A stretch of DNA of 36,427 bases from Micromonospora sp. C95 (lineage in GTDB: Bacteria; Actinomycetota; Actinomycetes; Mycobacteriales; Micromonosporaceae): assembly GCF_018070465.1 (NCBI RefSeq), contig NZ_JAGPXT010000045.1, positions 1 through 36,427 of the forward strand, written 5' to 3'. Every line of letters starts with the position of its first letter. Position 1 is the stretch's first letter. The position numbers and the translations under genes are program-made. Under the pieces are notes generated by a model that was given only the letters and a program-made list of their open reading frames with translations, did not search any database and was not told where the DNA came from. Below, in pieces: positions 7,975 to 15,288 of this stretch.

Positions 7975-8781
7975 CTACGCGACCAGTCCGGCCCGGAAGC
8001 CGGCGGCCACGGCGTGCGCCCGGTCGCGGGCACCGAGCTTGCGGAACAGCCGCCGGGCGTGAGTCTTCACGGTGTCCTCGGAGACGAACAGCTCCCGGCC
8101 GATCTCGGCGTTGCTCTTGCCCTCGGCCATGCCGAGCAGCACCTGTAGTTCCCGCTCGGTGAGACCGATCGCGGACCGGTCGGTCCGCGAGGGCGACGCG
8201 GGCTTGTCCGGCTCGGACTCGGCATCAGCCTCGGCGGGATCGTCGCCCCGCTGCACCGGCACGACCGCCGGGCCGCCCGCCGCGTCCGCACCCGGCCAGC
8301 CGGTCGGCGCCTCGCCGCCGCTACGACCACCGGGTGCCGGGCGGGCTGGGCTGCCGACCGCCGCGGCGTCCCGGGCGGGATCAGCGATCCGGTGCCGGTT
8401 GGCCCGACCTGGCGCGGCCAGCAGCAGCAGCGCCTTGGCGACGGCGCTGGTCAGATCCTGGTCGACCCCCTGGATCAGCCCGCGCGCCCCGGCACCGATG
8501 GTCGCCGCCGCCGCCTCGGACTCCTCGGCGCCGAGCAGCAGGACGGCGGCCTGCGGAGCGCGGGCCAGCACCCGGCGGACGAAGCCGACGCTGTCCGGGC
8601 GGGTCAACGCGGTGTCGGCGAGCACCACATCGGCCGGACGTTCGGCCAACCGCAACATCACCTCGGGGTCGGAGACCGCCGTCCGGACGGCACCCGACAA
8701 TCCCAACCGCGCTGCCGCGGAGGTCAGGTGCTGCGCCGCGAGCGGCGTTCGAACGCACACGAGAACGGTACGCACAGGCAT
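7975..8781 (-). CDS. bldM: BldM-like LuxR-type regulator with degenerate receiver domain
   Basis: This is a predicted DNA-binding regulator of 268 residues. The C-terminal 65 residues (LTERELQVLLGMAEG, SNAEIGRELFVSEDTVKTH, ARRLFRKLGARDRAHAVAAG) form a LuxR/GerE helix-turn-helix almost identical to Streptomyces BldM as I recall it. The N-terminal 120 residues have the receiver layout, but the acidic pair after the first strand is Val10-Arg11 (VLVCVRTPL) and the conserved Lys is lost (RGLIQGVDQ). A candidate phosphoacceptor Asp56 remains in DVVLADTAL. A linker of about 80 Ala/Pro/Gly/Asp-rich residues makes it longer than BldM (about 203). The ATG at 8781 has GGAGAGGAG upstream. The neighbouring WhiD-type gene matches the bldM-whiD pairing of Streptomyces. 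Control by dimerisation rather than phosphorylation is inferred. Confidence 0.88.
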   Translation of the reverse strand: MPVRTVLVCVRTPLAAQHLTSAAARLGLSGAVRTAVSDPEVMLRLAERPADVVLADTALTRPDSVGFVRRVLARAPQAAVLLLGAEESEAAAATIGAGARGLIQGVDQDLTSAVAKALLLLAAPGRANRHRIADPARDAAAVGSPARPAPGGRSGGEAPTGWPGADAAGGPAVVPVQRGDDPAEADAESEPDKPASPSRTDRSAIGLTERELQVLLGMAEGKSNAEIGRELFVSEDTVKTHARRLFRKLGARDRAHAVAAGFRAGLVA

Positions 8782-9028
8782 CTCCTCTCCGCTGACGAGC
8801 AGACCATGAGCGGCCCCGGTCGGGAGGAGGTTCCGGGCAATCCTCCCAACTTTTCCGACAGATAGGGCATATGCCGCAATCCGTCGGGATGTTCTGGATC
8901 AAAGACGTGTGAGGCGTGGGGCACCCGGGTAGGGAGTGGCCAGGCCGGGAACGGTGCGCCTGCGCGGCCCGCCGCCCGGACAACCGGCCACAAGCGTCTC
9001 GCGGTGCCGCGCGAGAGGAGGGGTGCTG
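8782..9028. promoter_or_regulatory. Divergent promoter region between BldM-like and WhiD-like genes
   Basis: This 247-bp gap must hold both promoters. A perfect 10-bp palindrome GGCATATGCC lies at 8866-8875. An inverted repeat GGGAGGA (8822-8828) / TCCTCCC (8841-8847) lies closer to the bldM start and could form a leader hairpin. A stretch of lower GC (about 8850-8910) separates them. No sigma-factor consensus could be assigned with confidence. Confidence 0.4.
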
Positions 9029-9412
9029 ATGTCGAACGTACGTAGACTGCCCGGACCCATTATCGACCTCTGGGACTGGCAGCGGCTCGGTGCCTGCCGA
9101 GGCCGTGACAGCGCTCAGTTCTTCCACCCCGACGGTGAGCGGGGCTCGTCCCGGCTGCGCCGGGAATCCTCCGCCAAGGCCGTCTGCCGTGCCTGCCCGG
9201 TCCGCGCCGAGTGCGCCGCGCACGCCCTTGCGGTACGCGAGCCCTACGGCGTGTGGGGTGGCTTCAGTGAGTCCGAACGGCTGCGACTGCTCGCGGTCGG
9301 CTGGGAGGATCTCGCCGACCGCCGCCAGACCCGCGTCGACATCAACCGACTGGAGGCCCGGCTGGGCAGCTCGCACCGTTCGACGGTGCCCATCCAGCGC
9401 AACGTCGCCTGA
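9029..9412 (+). CDS. whiD: WhiB-family iron-sulfur transcription factor, WhiD/WhiB3 type
   Basis: This is a predicted [4Fe-4S] cluster regulator that senses redox or NO and works with the primary sigma factor. The 127-residue protein has the four cluster cysteines C23, C53, C56 and C62 (Cx29CxxCx5C). The turn motif GVWGGFSESER at 74-84 is followed by a basic C-terminal tail. The ATG at 9029 follows GAGAGGAGGGG. The position next to a bldM homologue and near groEL matches Streptomyces whiD and M. tuberculosis whiB3 (Rv3416), so I assign it to that subfamily. It is followed by a clear terminator hairpin at 9428-9458. Confidence 0.93.
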   Translation: MSNVRRLPGPIIDLWDWQRLGACRGRDSAQFFHPDGERGSSRLRRESSAKAVCRACPVRAECAAHALAVREPYGVWGGFSESERLRLLAVGWEDLADRRQTRVDINRLEARLGSSHRSTVPIQRNVA

Positions 9413-9427
9413 CCAGACCGCACCACC

Positions 9428-9458
9428 GACGCCGCGTCCCGACCCCGGACGCGGCGTC
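9428..9458 (+). terminator. Hairpin terminator after the WhiD-like gene
   Basis: A perfect 12-bp stem, GACGCCGCGTCC (9428-9439) and GGACGCGGCGTC (9447-9458), has a 7-nt loop 15 bp after the stop codon. There is no T-tract, as is usual for actinomycete stem-loop terminators. Confidence 0.75.
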
Positions 9459-9650
9459 GCCATGTCCGCCACCTCGCCCGGCCGCGCCCGGGAGGTAACC
9501 CACGGGGACTCCTCACGGCCGGCACACCGGGCTGCGCAGGGGGCGGGCTCCGGTCGAGTTGATCCGCCCGGAGCCACACCGCCTCGTGCGTTGACGGCGA
9601 GAGCCGACATCATCGATGCTCGTGCCTGGTGGTCACGGGGAGGACGATGG

Positions 9651-10163
9651 ATGGCGCTGCTGGACGTTGTGGTCACGGCAGCCGGCGGCGCGCTCTCGGC
9701 CACCGTCGGTGTTCTCGTCGGCGGGATGCTCACCCGGCGGGCCCAGGATCAGCACTGGCTCCGGGACCGGCAACTCGTGGCCTACCAGGATCTGCTGCGT
9801 GAGTACGCGACGTTCTCGATGATCCTGCGGCGTGCCCACCTGGGACGCAGTGGGTGGGACTATGACTGGGGAGCCTGGAGCGCCGCGTTGATGGCGGCCA
9901 GCCTCGTCGCCCCGATAGCCGTCGCCACCGAGATCGACAAGTTCGGCCAGGCGGTGCGGCGATTCCTGGACGCGACCGCTGAGGTGGACACGACGACCGC
10001 ACCCCTGTCACAGGAGCAGTTCGAGCAGGCGATGGTGGCACCGGCTCGTGCGCAACTGGCCCTGGTCAACGCCATGCGTCGGTCTGTCGGGCGGCATCAG
10101 CGGCCCTTGCCGGTTTGGTTGGGCGGTGCAAGCGGACCGCCCGACCCACCGGCGGGCGGCTGA
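9651..10163 (+). CDS. Small membrane-anchored protein of unknown function
   Basis: The protein has 170 residues and is not recognised. One N-terminal hydrophobic segment (about residues 4-27, Ala/Gly/Val-rich) is followed by a basic stretch TRRAQDQHWLRDRQ. The rest is mainly helical, and the Ala/Gln-rich part EQFEQAMVAPARAQLALVNAM could form a coiled coil. The last 20 residues are Pro/Gly-rich. The pattern, with a single TM then QxHWLRDRQLVAYQDLL, resembles small actinobacterial proteins of the kind where the cytoplasmic helix domain follows an N-terminal anchor. GGGGAGG lies about 7 bp before ATG 9651. It is separated from whiD by a 238-bp gap with a terminator, and it is convergent with the molybdopterin enzyme 24 bp downstream. 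Confidence 0.7.
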   Translation: MALLDVVVTAAGGALSATVGVLVGGMLTRRAQDQHWLRDRQLVAYQDLLREYATFSMILRRAHLGRSGWDYDWGAWSAALMAASLVAPIAVATEIDKFGQAVRRFLDATAEVDTTTAPLSQEQFEQAMVAPARAQLALVNAMRRSVGRHQRPLPVWLGGASGPPDPPAGG

Positions 10164-10187
10164 GCCGGGAGATCGCGCGGGGATCAA

Positions 10188-11891
10188 TCAGGCGACGGTG
10201 AGCGTGACGGAGTGCCAGCCGGTCGCGCCGTCGGGCGCGACACCGCGCGGCTCGCCGGTCTGCGTCTCGCCGGTGCTGTCCGTCGCCCGCACCTGGAGGG
10301 TGTGCTCACCCGGGGTCGCCTGCCACTGCCACGACCACTGCACCCAGGTGTCCACCGAGATCGTCGGCGCCAGTTGGGCCTGCTGCCAGGGCCCCTCGTC
10401 GACACGTACCTCGACGCGGTCGATGCCCCGGTGCTGCGCCCAGGCGACGCCCGCGACCGTGACCGGGCCGGCGGCCGGTCGGTTGCGCGGGCGGGGCGTG
10501 TCGATCCGCGACTGCGTCTTCACCGGCCCCTGCGCCGACCAGCCCCGGGGCACCCAGTACGCGTCGAAATCCGCGAAACTGGTCAGCTCCAGCTCGGTGA
10601 TCCACTTACAGGCCGACACGTAGCCGTACAGGCCCGGCACCACCATCCGGACCGGGAAGCCGTGCTGCACCGGCAGCGGTTCGCCGTTCATGCCGACCGC
10701 GAGCAGGGCGTCCCGCCCGTCGCGCAGCACGGCGGTCGGGGTGCCACAGGTCCAACCGTCGACCGAGCGCCCGACCACCTGGTCAGCACCGTCCAGCGGC
10801 GCCACCTCGTCGAGCAGTTCCCGGATCGGTACGCCGAGCCAGCGCGCGTTGCCGATCAGGTCGCCGCCAACCTCGTTGGAGACGCAGGCCAGCGTGACGT
10901 ACCGCTCCACCATGGGGCGGGCGAGCAGATCGGCGTAGCTCAGCGTGACCGGGTTGCGGACCCGGCCGTGAATGCGCAACTGCCAGGTCGCCGGATCGAC
11001 CTGCGGCACCACAAGCGCGGTGTCGATCCGGTAGAAGCTCCGGTTCGATGTGACGTAACTGGCCAGTCCGGGCTGAGCCAGATCGGCTCCGGCCGGCACC
11101 GGCGGTGCGGGCGAGACCGGGGCCGGCAGCGTGATCGCCTCGCGGGCGGCCGACACGCCCTGACGGCCGGCCAGCCACCGCCCCGCGACTCCCCCGACGG
11201 CAGCCACCCCGAGCACGGTCCCGACGCCGGTGAGGAACCGCCGCCGCGAGTCCGGGTCGACCCGCCGACCCGGCCCTCCCGGGACCAGCGGGCTTTCCCG
11301 GACCGGCGGGCCTCCCGGGACCGACGGGCTTCCGGTGGACGTGGTCCCGCCGGTCCCCTCGGAGGTGGCGACCGAGTCCGGGTCTGGCGCGGCAACGGCG
11401 GGACCGGTCACTGGTGGCGGGCCGGCCGGCGTCGGTGGGGACCAGGGCCAGGGGTCGAGTTCCAGTGGGCCGGCGACGAACGCCCACAGCACCGCCCCGC
11501 CGGCCGCCGCGCCGACCAGCGACGGCAGCACGTCGGCGGCGTCCGCACCGGCCCGGGTCAGGGCCGCCGCCGCGCCGATGCCGCCGAAGACGACGATGCC
11601 GGCCAGGCCCACCGTCAGCCGCCGGGCGGCCAGCATGCCGATCAGGGCGGCGAAGCCGCCGAGCAGCAGTGCCGTACCGACCAGCAAGGCGATCTTGTCA
11701 TTGGTGCCGAAGACCTCGATGCCGAACCGTTTGACCGGCTCGGGGGCGGTGTCCACGACGAGACCGCCGACCGCGACGAGCGGGGACGACCGGGGGCCGG
11801 TCAGGGCGGCGACAAGTTCGGCGGTGCCGATGGCCGCCGCTGCGGCGGCGACGCCGCCCAGGGCGGCGAACCGGGGTGTCGTGCTGCTCAC
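10188..11891 (-). CDS. Membrane-anchored molybdopterin-dependent oxidoreductase (sulfite oxidase fold)
   Basis: This is a predicted Mo-cofactor enzyme of the sulfite-oxidase/YedY superfamily acting outside the membrane. Starting at GTG 11891 (MSSTTPRFAALGG), the protein has 567 residues. Hydrophobic segments in the first 150 residues suggest about four TM helices. A Pro/Gly/Ser-rich linker follows, then a Tat-like SRRRFLTG and a fifth hydrophobic segment. The Oxidored_molyb domain comes next, with the Mo-ligand Cys in LACVSNEVGG and the blocks GVPIRELLDE, HGFPVRMVVPGLYGYV and CKWITELELT. A C-terminal Mo-co dimerisation domain ends the protein. An ATG at 11990 would add about 33 basic residues and seems less likely. 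The electron partner and substrate are unknown, and no heme-binding partner is adjacent. Confidence 0.9.
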   Translation of the reverse strand: MSSTTPRFAALGGVAAAAAAIGTAELVAALTGPRSSPLVAVGGLVVDTAPEPVKRFGIEVFGTNDKIALLVGTALLLGGFAALIGMLAARRLTVGLAGIVVFGGIGAAAALTRAGADAADVLPSLVGAAAGGAVLWAFVAGPLELDPWPWSPPTPAGPPPVTGPAVAAPDPDSVATSEGTGGTTSTGSPSVPGGPPVRESPLVPGGPGRRVDPDSRRRFLTGVGTVLGVAAVGGVAGRWLAGRQGVSAAREAITLPAPVSPAPPVPAGADLAQPGLASYVTSNRSFYRIDTALVVPQVDPATWQLRIHGRVRNPVTLSYADLLARPMVERYVTLACVSNEVGGDLIGNARWLGVPIRELLDEVAPLDGADQVVGRSVDGWTCGTPTAVLRDGRDALLAVGMNGEPLPVQHGFPVRMVVPGLYGYVSACKWITELELTSFADFDAYWVPRGWSAQGPVKTQSRIDTPRPRNRPAAGPVTVAGVAWAQHRGIDRVEVRVDEGPWQQAQLAPTISVDTWVQWSWQWQATPGEHTLQVRATDSTGETQTGEPRGVAPDGATGWHSVTLTVA

Positions 11892-12025
11892 CCGCCAAGT
11901 GTTTCCCACCGGCCAACGCTCCGGTAGTCGACGTCGGCGTTCGTAACCTCTCGTCACCGATACGCAGCCCGGGTCAGCGTCCGACGCCACCCCCCGAGCC
12001 CGACCACTCCAGACTCATAAGCGCG

Positions 12026-12062
12026 CGTGGGGCGCACCGTCTCGTCGACGGTGCGCCCCACG
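12026..12062 (-). terminator. Strong hairpin terminator after groEL
   Basis: A perfect 15-bp stem, CGTGGGGCGCACCGT (12026-12040) and ACGGTGCGCCCCACG (12048-12062), has a 7-nt loop. It begins 17 bp after the groEL stop codon on the minus strand. Confidence 0.85.
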
Positions 12063-12079
12063 TCCGGCGTACGGCAGGG

Positions 12080-13729
12080 TCAGAAGCCCGGGCCGTGCTG
12101 GTGGCTGTGACCGTGGCCGTGCGAGTGGCCGTGGCCGCCCGCGGCGGGCTCCGGCTCGGCCGGCTTCTCCACCACGAGACTTTCGGTGGTGAGCAGCAGA
12201 CCGGCGATCGACGCGGCGTTGGTGACCGCGTTGCGGGTCACCTTGACCGGGTCGATGATGCCGGCCTTGGTCAGGTCGACGTACTCGCCGACGGCGGCGT
12301 CGAGGCCGTGGCCCCAGTCGCTGCCGGTGACCTTCTGCACGACGACGTAGCCGTCGTGGCCGGCGTTCTGGGCGATCCAGCGCAGCGGCTCGACAAGTGC
12401 CTTACGCACGATCGACACGCCGACCTTCTCGTCACCGGTGAAGCCGAGGTCGTCGTCGAGCACCGACAGGATCTGCGCCAGGGCGGCACCGCCGCCGGGC
12501 ACCGTACCCTCCTCGACCGCGGCCTTGGTCGCGGCGATGGCGTCCTCGATGCGGTGCTTGCGCTCCTTCATCTCGACCTCGGTGGCCGCGCCGACCTTGA
12601 CCACCGCGACACCGCCGGAGAGCTTGGCCAGTCGCTCGGCGAGCTTCTCCCGGTCCCACTCGGAGTCCGAGGCCTCGATCTCCTTGCGGATCTGCGCGAC
12701 CCGGTCGGCCACCTCGCTGGCCTGGCCACCACCCTCGACGACAGTGGTGTTCTCCTTGTCGACCACGATGCGCCGGGCGCTGCCCAGCACCTCCAGGCCG
12801 ACCTGGTCGAGCTTGTAGCCCAGCTCCGGGGCGACCAGCTCGGCGCCGGTGAGGATCGCCATGTCCTGGAGCATCGCCTTGCGGCGGTCACCGAAGCCGG
12901 GCGCCTTGACCGCGCAGACCTTGATGGTCTTGCGGATGGCGTTGACCACCAGGGTGGACAGCGCCTGACCCTCGACGTCCTCGGCGATGATGAGCAGCGG
13001 CTTGCTGTTCTGGAGGACCTTCTCCAGCAGCGGCAGCAGCTCCTCGATCGCGGAGATCTTCTGCGTGGTGATCAGGATGTACGCGTCCTCCAGGACGGAC
13101 TCCTGCGACTCCGCGTCGGTGACGAAGTTCGGCGAGATGAAGCCCTTGTCGAACTGGAGGCCCTCGGTGACGTCCAGCTCGGTGTGCAGGGCCGAGCCCT
13201 CCTCGACGGTGATCACACCGTCGCGGCCGACCTTCTCCATCGCCTCGGCGATCAGCTCACCGATGGTGGCGTCCTGCGCCGAGATCGTCGCGACGTGCGC
13301 GACCGACTTCTTGTCGGAGACCTCGACGGCCTTGTCGAGCAGCGCCTCGGAGACCTTGGTGGCGGCGGCGTCGATGCCGCGCTTGAGGCCGGCCGGGTTG
13401 GCGCCCGCGGTGACGTTGCGCAGGCCCTCGCGGACCATGGCCTGGGCGAGCACGGTCGCGGTGGTGGTCCCGTCGCCGGCGACGTCGTTGGTCTTGGTCG
13501 CCACCTCCTTGACCAGCTGCGCGCCGAGGTTCTCGTACGGGTTGGTGAGCTCGATCTCCTTGGCGATGGTCACGCCATCGTTGGTGATCGTCGGCGCACC
13601 GAATTTCTTGTCGAGGACGACGTTGCGCCCGCGCGGCCCGAGGGTGACCTTGACCGCGTCAGCGAGCGCGTTGACACCGTGCTCCAGCAGGTGCCGGGCG
13701 TCGTCCGAGAAGCTCAGGATCTTCGCCAT
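12080..13729 (-). CDS. groEL: Chaperonin GroEL with His-rich C-terminus
   Basis: This is a 60-kDa chaperonin subunit that folds proteins in an ATP-driven ring with GroES. It has 549 residues, a normal length. Conserved blocks include ALADAVKVTLGPRGRNVV, VAGDGTTTATVLA (ATP site), VEEGTVPGGGAAL and the KAPGFGDRR apical segment. The C-terminus is GGHGHSHGHGHSHQHGPGF, with His residues in place of the Gly-Gly-Met tail. This is the type seen in the groES-linked mycobacterial GroEL1. The ATG at 13729 has AAGGGAC 6 bp upstream. It lies 72 bp behind groES, with a strong intercistronic hairpin, and shares its CIRCE-controlled promoter. Confidence 0.98.
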   Translation of the reverse strand: MAKILSFSDDARHLLEHGVNALADAVKVTLGPRGRNVVLDKKFGAPTITNDGVTIAKEIELTNPYENLGAQLVKEVATKTNDVAGDGTTTATVLAQAMVREGLRNVTAGANPAGLKRGIDAAATKVSEALLDKAVEVSDKKSVAHVATISAQDATIGELIAEAMEKVGRDGVITVEEGSALHTELDVTEGLQFDKGFISPNFVTDAESQESVLEDAYILITTQKISAIEELLPLLEKVLQNSKPLLIIAEDVEGQALSTLVVNAIRKTIKVCAVKAPGFGDRRKAMLQDMAILTGAELVAPELGYKLDQVGLEVLGSARRIVVDKENTTVVEGGGQASEVADRVAQIRKEIEASDSEWDREKLAERLAKLSGGVAVVKVGAATEVEMKERKHRIEDAIAATKAAVEEGTVPGGGAALAQILSVLDDDLGFTGDEKVGVSIVRKALVEPLRWIAQNAGHDGYVVVQKVTGSDWGHGLDAAVGEYVDLTKAGIIDPVKVTRNAVTNAASIAGLLLTTESLVVEKPAEPEPAAGGHGHSHGHGHSHQHGPGF

Positions 13730-13748
13730 TAATGTCCCTTCGAAGCGA

Positions 13749-13784
13749 CGTTGCCCCGGCCCGGCGAGCCGGACCGGGGCAACG
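13749..13784 (-). promoter_or_regulatory. Intercistronic hairpin between groES and groEL
   Basis: Arms CGTTGCCCCGG (13749-13759) and CCGGGGCAACG (13774-13784) pair perfectly. An inner CCGG/CCGG stem extends them after one mismatch. It lies wholly in the 72-bp gap and ends 20 bp before the groEL start. It may act as a partial terminator or an RNA-processing or stabilising element that sets the GroES:GroEL ratio. That role is inferred. Confidence 0.65.
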
Positions 13785-13801
13785 ACACTGATCGGTCTGT
13801 C

Positions 13802-14110
13802 TTACTTCTCGATGACCGCGAGGACGTCGCGGGCGGAGAGCACCAGGTACTCCTCGCCGGCGTACTTGACCTCGGTGCCGCCGTACTTCGAGTAGAGAAC
13901 GGTGTCGCCGACGGAGACGTCGATCGGCACGCGGTTGCCCTTGTCGTCGATCCGGCCCGGGCCGACAGCGAGGACGGTGCCCTCCTGCGGCTTCTCCTTG
14001 GCGGTGTCGGGGATCACGATGCCCGAGGCGGTGGTGGTCTCGGCCTCGTTCGCCTGGACCACGATGCGGTCCTCGAGCGGCTTGATCGCAACCTTGGTCG
14101 CGGTAGTCAC
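13802..14110 (-). CDS. groES: Co-chaperonin GroES
   Basis: GroES is the 10-kDa lid of the GroEL chamber. With GTG 14110 as start (MTTATKVAIKPLEDRIVV) it has 102 residues. This start is preferred because AGGAGG lies 8 bp upstream. An ATG two codons earlier (14116) would leave only about 2 bp. The mobile loop ETTTASGIVIPDTAKEKPQEG and the C-terminal VLYSKYGGTEVKYAGEEYLVL are typical. It is the first gene of groES-groEL and lies about 140 bp downstream of two CIRCE operators. Confidence 0.97.
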   Translation of the reverse strand: MTTATKVAIKPLEDRIVVQANEAETTTASGIVIPDTAKEKPQEGTVLAVGPGRIDDKGNRVPIDVSVGDTVLYSKYGGTEVKYAGEEYLVLSARDVLAVIEK

Positions 14111-14252
14111 GGGCATACCCTCCTGGGGTACTTGGTTTCGTTGCCGATCGGCATGCCGACCGGCGTCAATCTGCCACATGCCACCGGGCGGGGCCGTCGT
14201 CGCGGGTGCCGGTCCGCCTGGCGTTCAACCCCCGGACACCAGGGCCCGAAGG

Positions 14253-14279
14253 TTGGCACCCTCAGGGTGAGAGTGCTAA
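14253..14279 (-). promoter_or_regulatory. CIRCE operator (HrcA site), promoter-proximal to groES
   Basis: TTGGCACCC-N9-GAGTGCTAA matches the CIRCE consensus TTAGCACTC-N9-GAGTGCTAA with two mismatches, both in the left arm. It covers the predicted transcription start of groES-groEL, which fits blocking by the HrcA repressor. Confidence 0.85.
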
Positions 14280-14283
14280 TCGC

Positions 14284-14312
14284 AGGTTATTCCTCGGCTA
14301 GCACTCCGTCAA
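14284..14312 (-). promoter_or_regulatory. Predicted groES-groEL promoter
   Basis: Reading on the minus strand, TTGACG (14312-14307) and TAACCT (14289-14284) are separated by 17 bp, giving a standard vegetative-type -35/-10 pair. The -35 lies in the spacer of the distal CIRCE element and the start point falls in the proximal one. The promoter would therefore be clamped on both sides. Confidence 0.7.
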
Positions 14313-14324
14313 GGAGAGTGCCAA
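14298..14324 (-). promoter_or_regulatory. CIRCE operator (HrcA site), distal to groES
   Basis: CTAGCACTC-N9-GAGTGCCAA matches CIRCE at 16 of 18 arm positions. Its centre is 45 bp from the other CIRCE, so the two sites lie on nearly the same helix face, which would suit cooperative binding. Confidence 0.9.
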
Positions 14325-14487
14325 TCCGCTGCCCTCGTGTCGCCGCGTCCGGGCACCCGCGCCACCACTCTTCCCGCACTCTTCGGCAGTCGTTCGCCAG
14401 CGTTTACCGCAACACGCCGACATCCACTTCCCCGCCGCACGACCGCCCCTTACTCTCCGGCGCGACCACGTCACGGAGGGCAGAAAC

Positions 14488-15288
14488 ATGGCGGACGTAC
14501 CAACCCTGGGGTTCCTGCGCGACCAGTTGCGCCGGGCCCGCAAGGTGCGCGGGCTCAGCCAGGAGGAGCTGAGCAAGATGATCAACTACTCCACCTCGGC
14601 GGTGAGCGCGATGGAGATCGGCCCGAACCAGCTCAGCGCCGACTACCTGGCCCGGGTCGACAAGGTGCTGGAGACCGGCGGTCTCTTCATCGGGATGCTG
14701 GAGCTGATCCGGCTGCACGCCGAGCCGGACTGGTTCCGGCCGTGGGGCGAGATCGAGCGGGAGGCGGTCGCGCTGCGCTGGTACGACCCGGCCGTGGTGC
14801 CGGGCCTGCTCCAGACCGAGGCGTACGCCCGGGCGATGCTCCGGGCCGGTCCACCGCTGACCGACGAGCAGATCGAGAAGCGGGTGCTGGCCCGGATGGC
14901 CCGGCAGGAGGTGCTCGCCCGCGAGGAGCCACCGCAGCTCGTCGCGGTGCTCGACGAGCAGGTGCTGCGCCGGCAGGTCGGCGAGCGCGCGACCATGCGC
15001 GAGCAACTGGAGCACCTGCTGGCCGTCAGTGACCGCCCGCACGTCCAAGTGCGGATCATCCCGGCCGAGACCCCTTGGTACGTCGGACTCAACGGCCCGT
15101 TCGTGCTGGCCCGACTGGCCGACGGCACCGAGGTGGCCCACCTGGACAACCAGCTCCGGGGGCACACCGTGGACAGCCCGAACGACCTTGCCGCCCTGGG
15201 GCGACACTGGGAGACTGTGGCCGGTGAGGCGCTGCCACACCGGCAGTCCGCCCGCCTGATCGAGGAAGTGGCGAAGTCATGGACCTGA
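14488..15288 (+). CDS. XRE-family regulator with DUF5753 (paired with DUF397)
   Basis: This is a predicted DNA-binding regulator of 266 residues. The N-terminal helix-turn-helix (about residues 8-65) includes LRRARKVRGLSQEELSKM and STSAVSAMEIGPNQ. The remainder is a DUF5753 domain, with EREAVALRWYDPAVVPGLLQTEAYARAML and LDNQLRGHTVDSPNDL. Many actinomycetes carry families of such regulators next to a DUF397 gene, and WhiJ of Streptomyces is an example. The ATG at 14488 follows ACGGAGGG. The stop overlaps the DUF397 start. The pair may act as a regulator with a small antagonist, by analogy. It is divergent from the groES promoter, so the 163 bp between the distal CIRCE and 14488 should hold its promoter. 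Confidence 0.92.
   Translation: MADVPTLGFLRDQLRRARKVRGLSQEELSKMINYSTSAVSAMEIGPNQLSADYLARVDKVLETGGLFIGMLELIRLHAEPDWFRPWGEIEREAVALRWYDPAVVPGLLQTEAYARAMLRAGPPLTDEQIEKRVLARMARQEVLAREEPPQLVAVLDEQVLRRQVGERATMREQLEHLLAVSDRPHVQVRIIPAETPWYVGLNGPFVLARLADGTEVAHLDNQLRGHTVDSPNDLAALGRHWETVAGEALPHRQSARLIEEVAKSWT

Noticed and set aside
11876..13732. A 618-codon open frame on the plus strand opposite groEL
   Set aside because: It is antisense to the certain groEL gene. Its Asp/Leu/Gly/Arg-rich composition is the usual by-product of GC-rich codon bias on the other strand.
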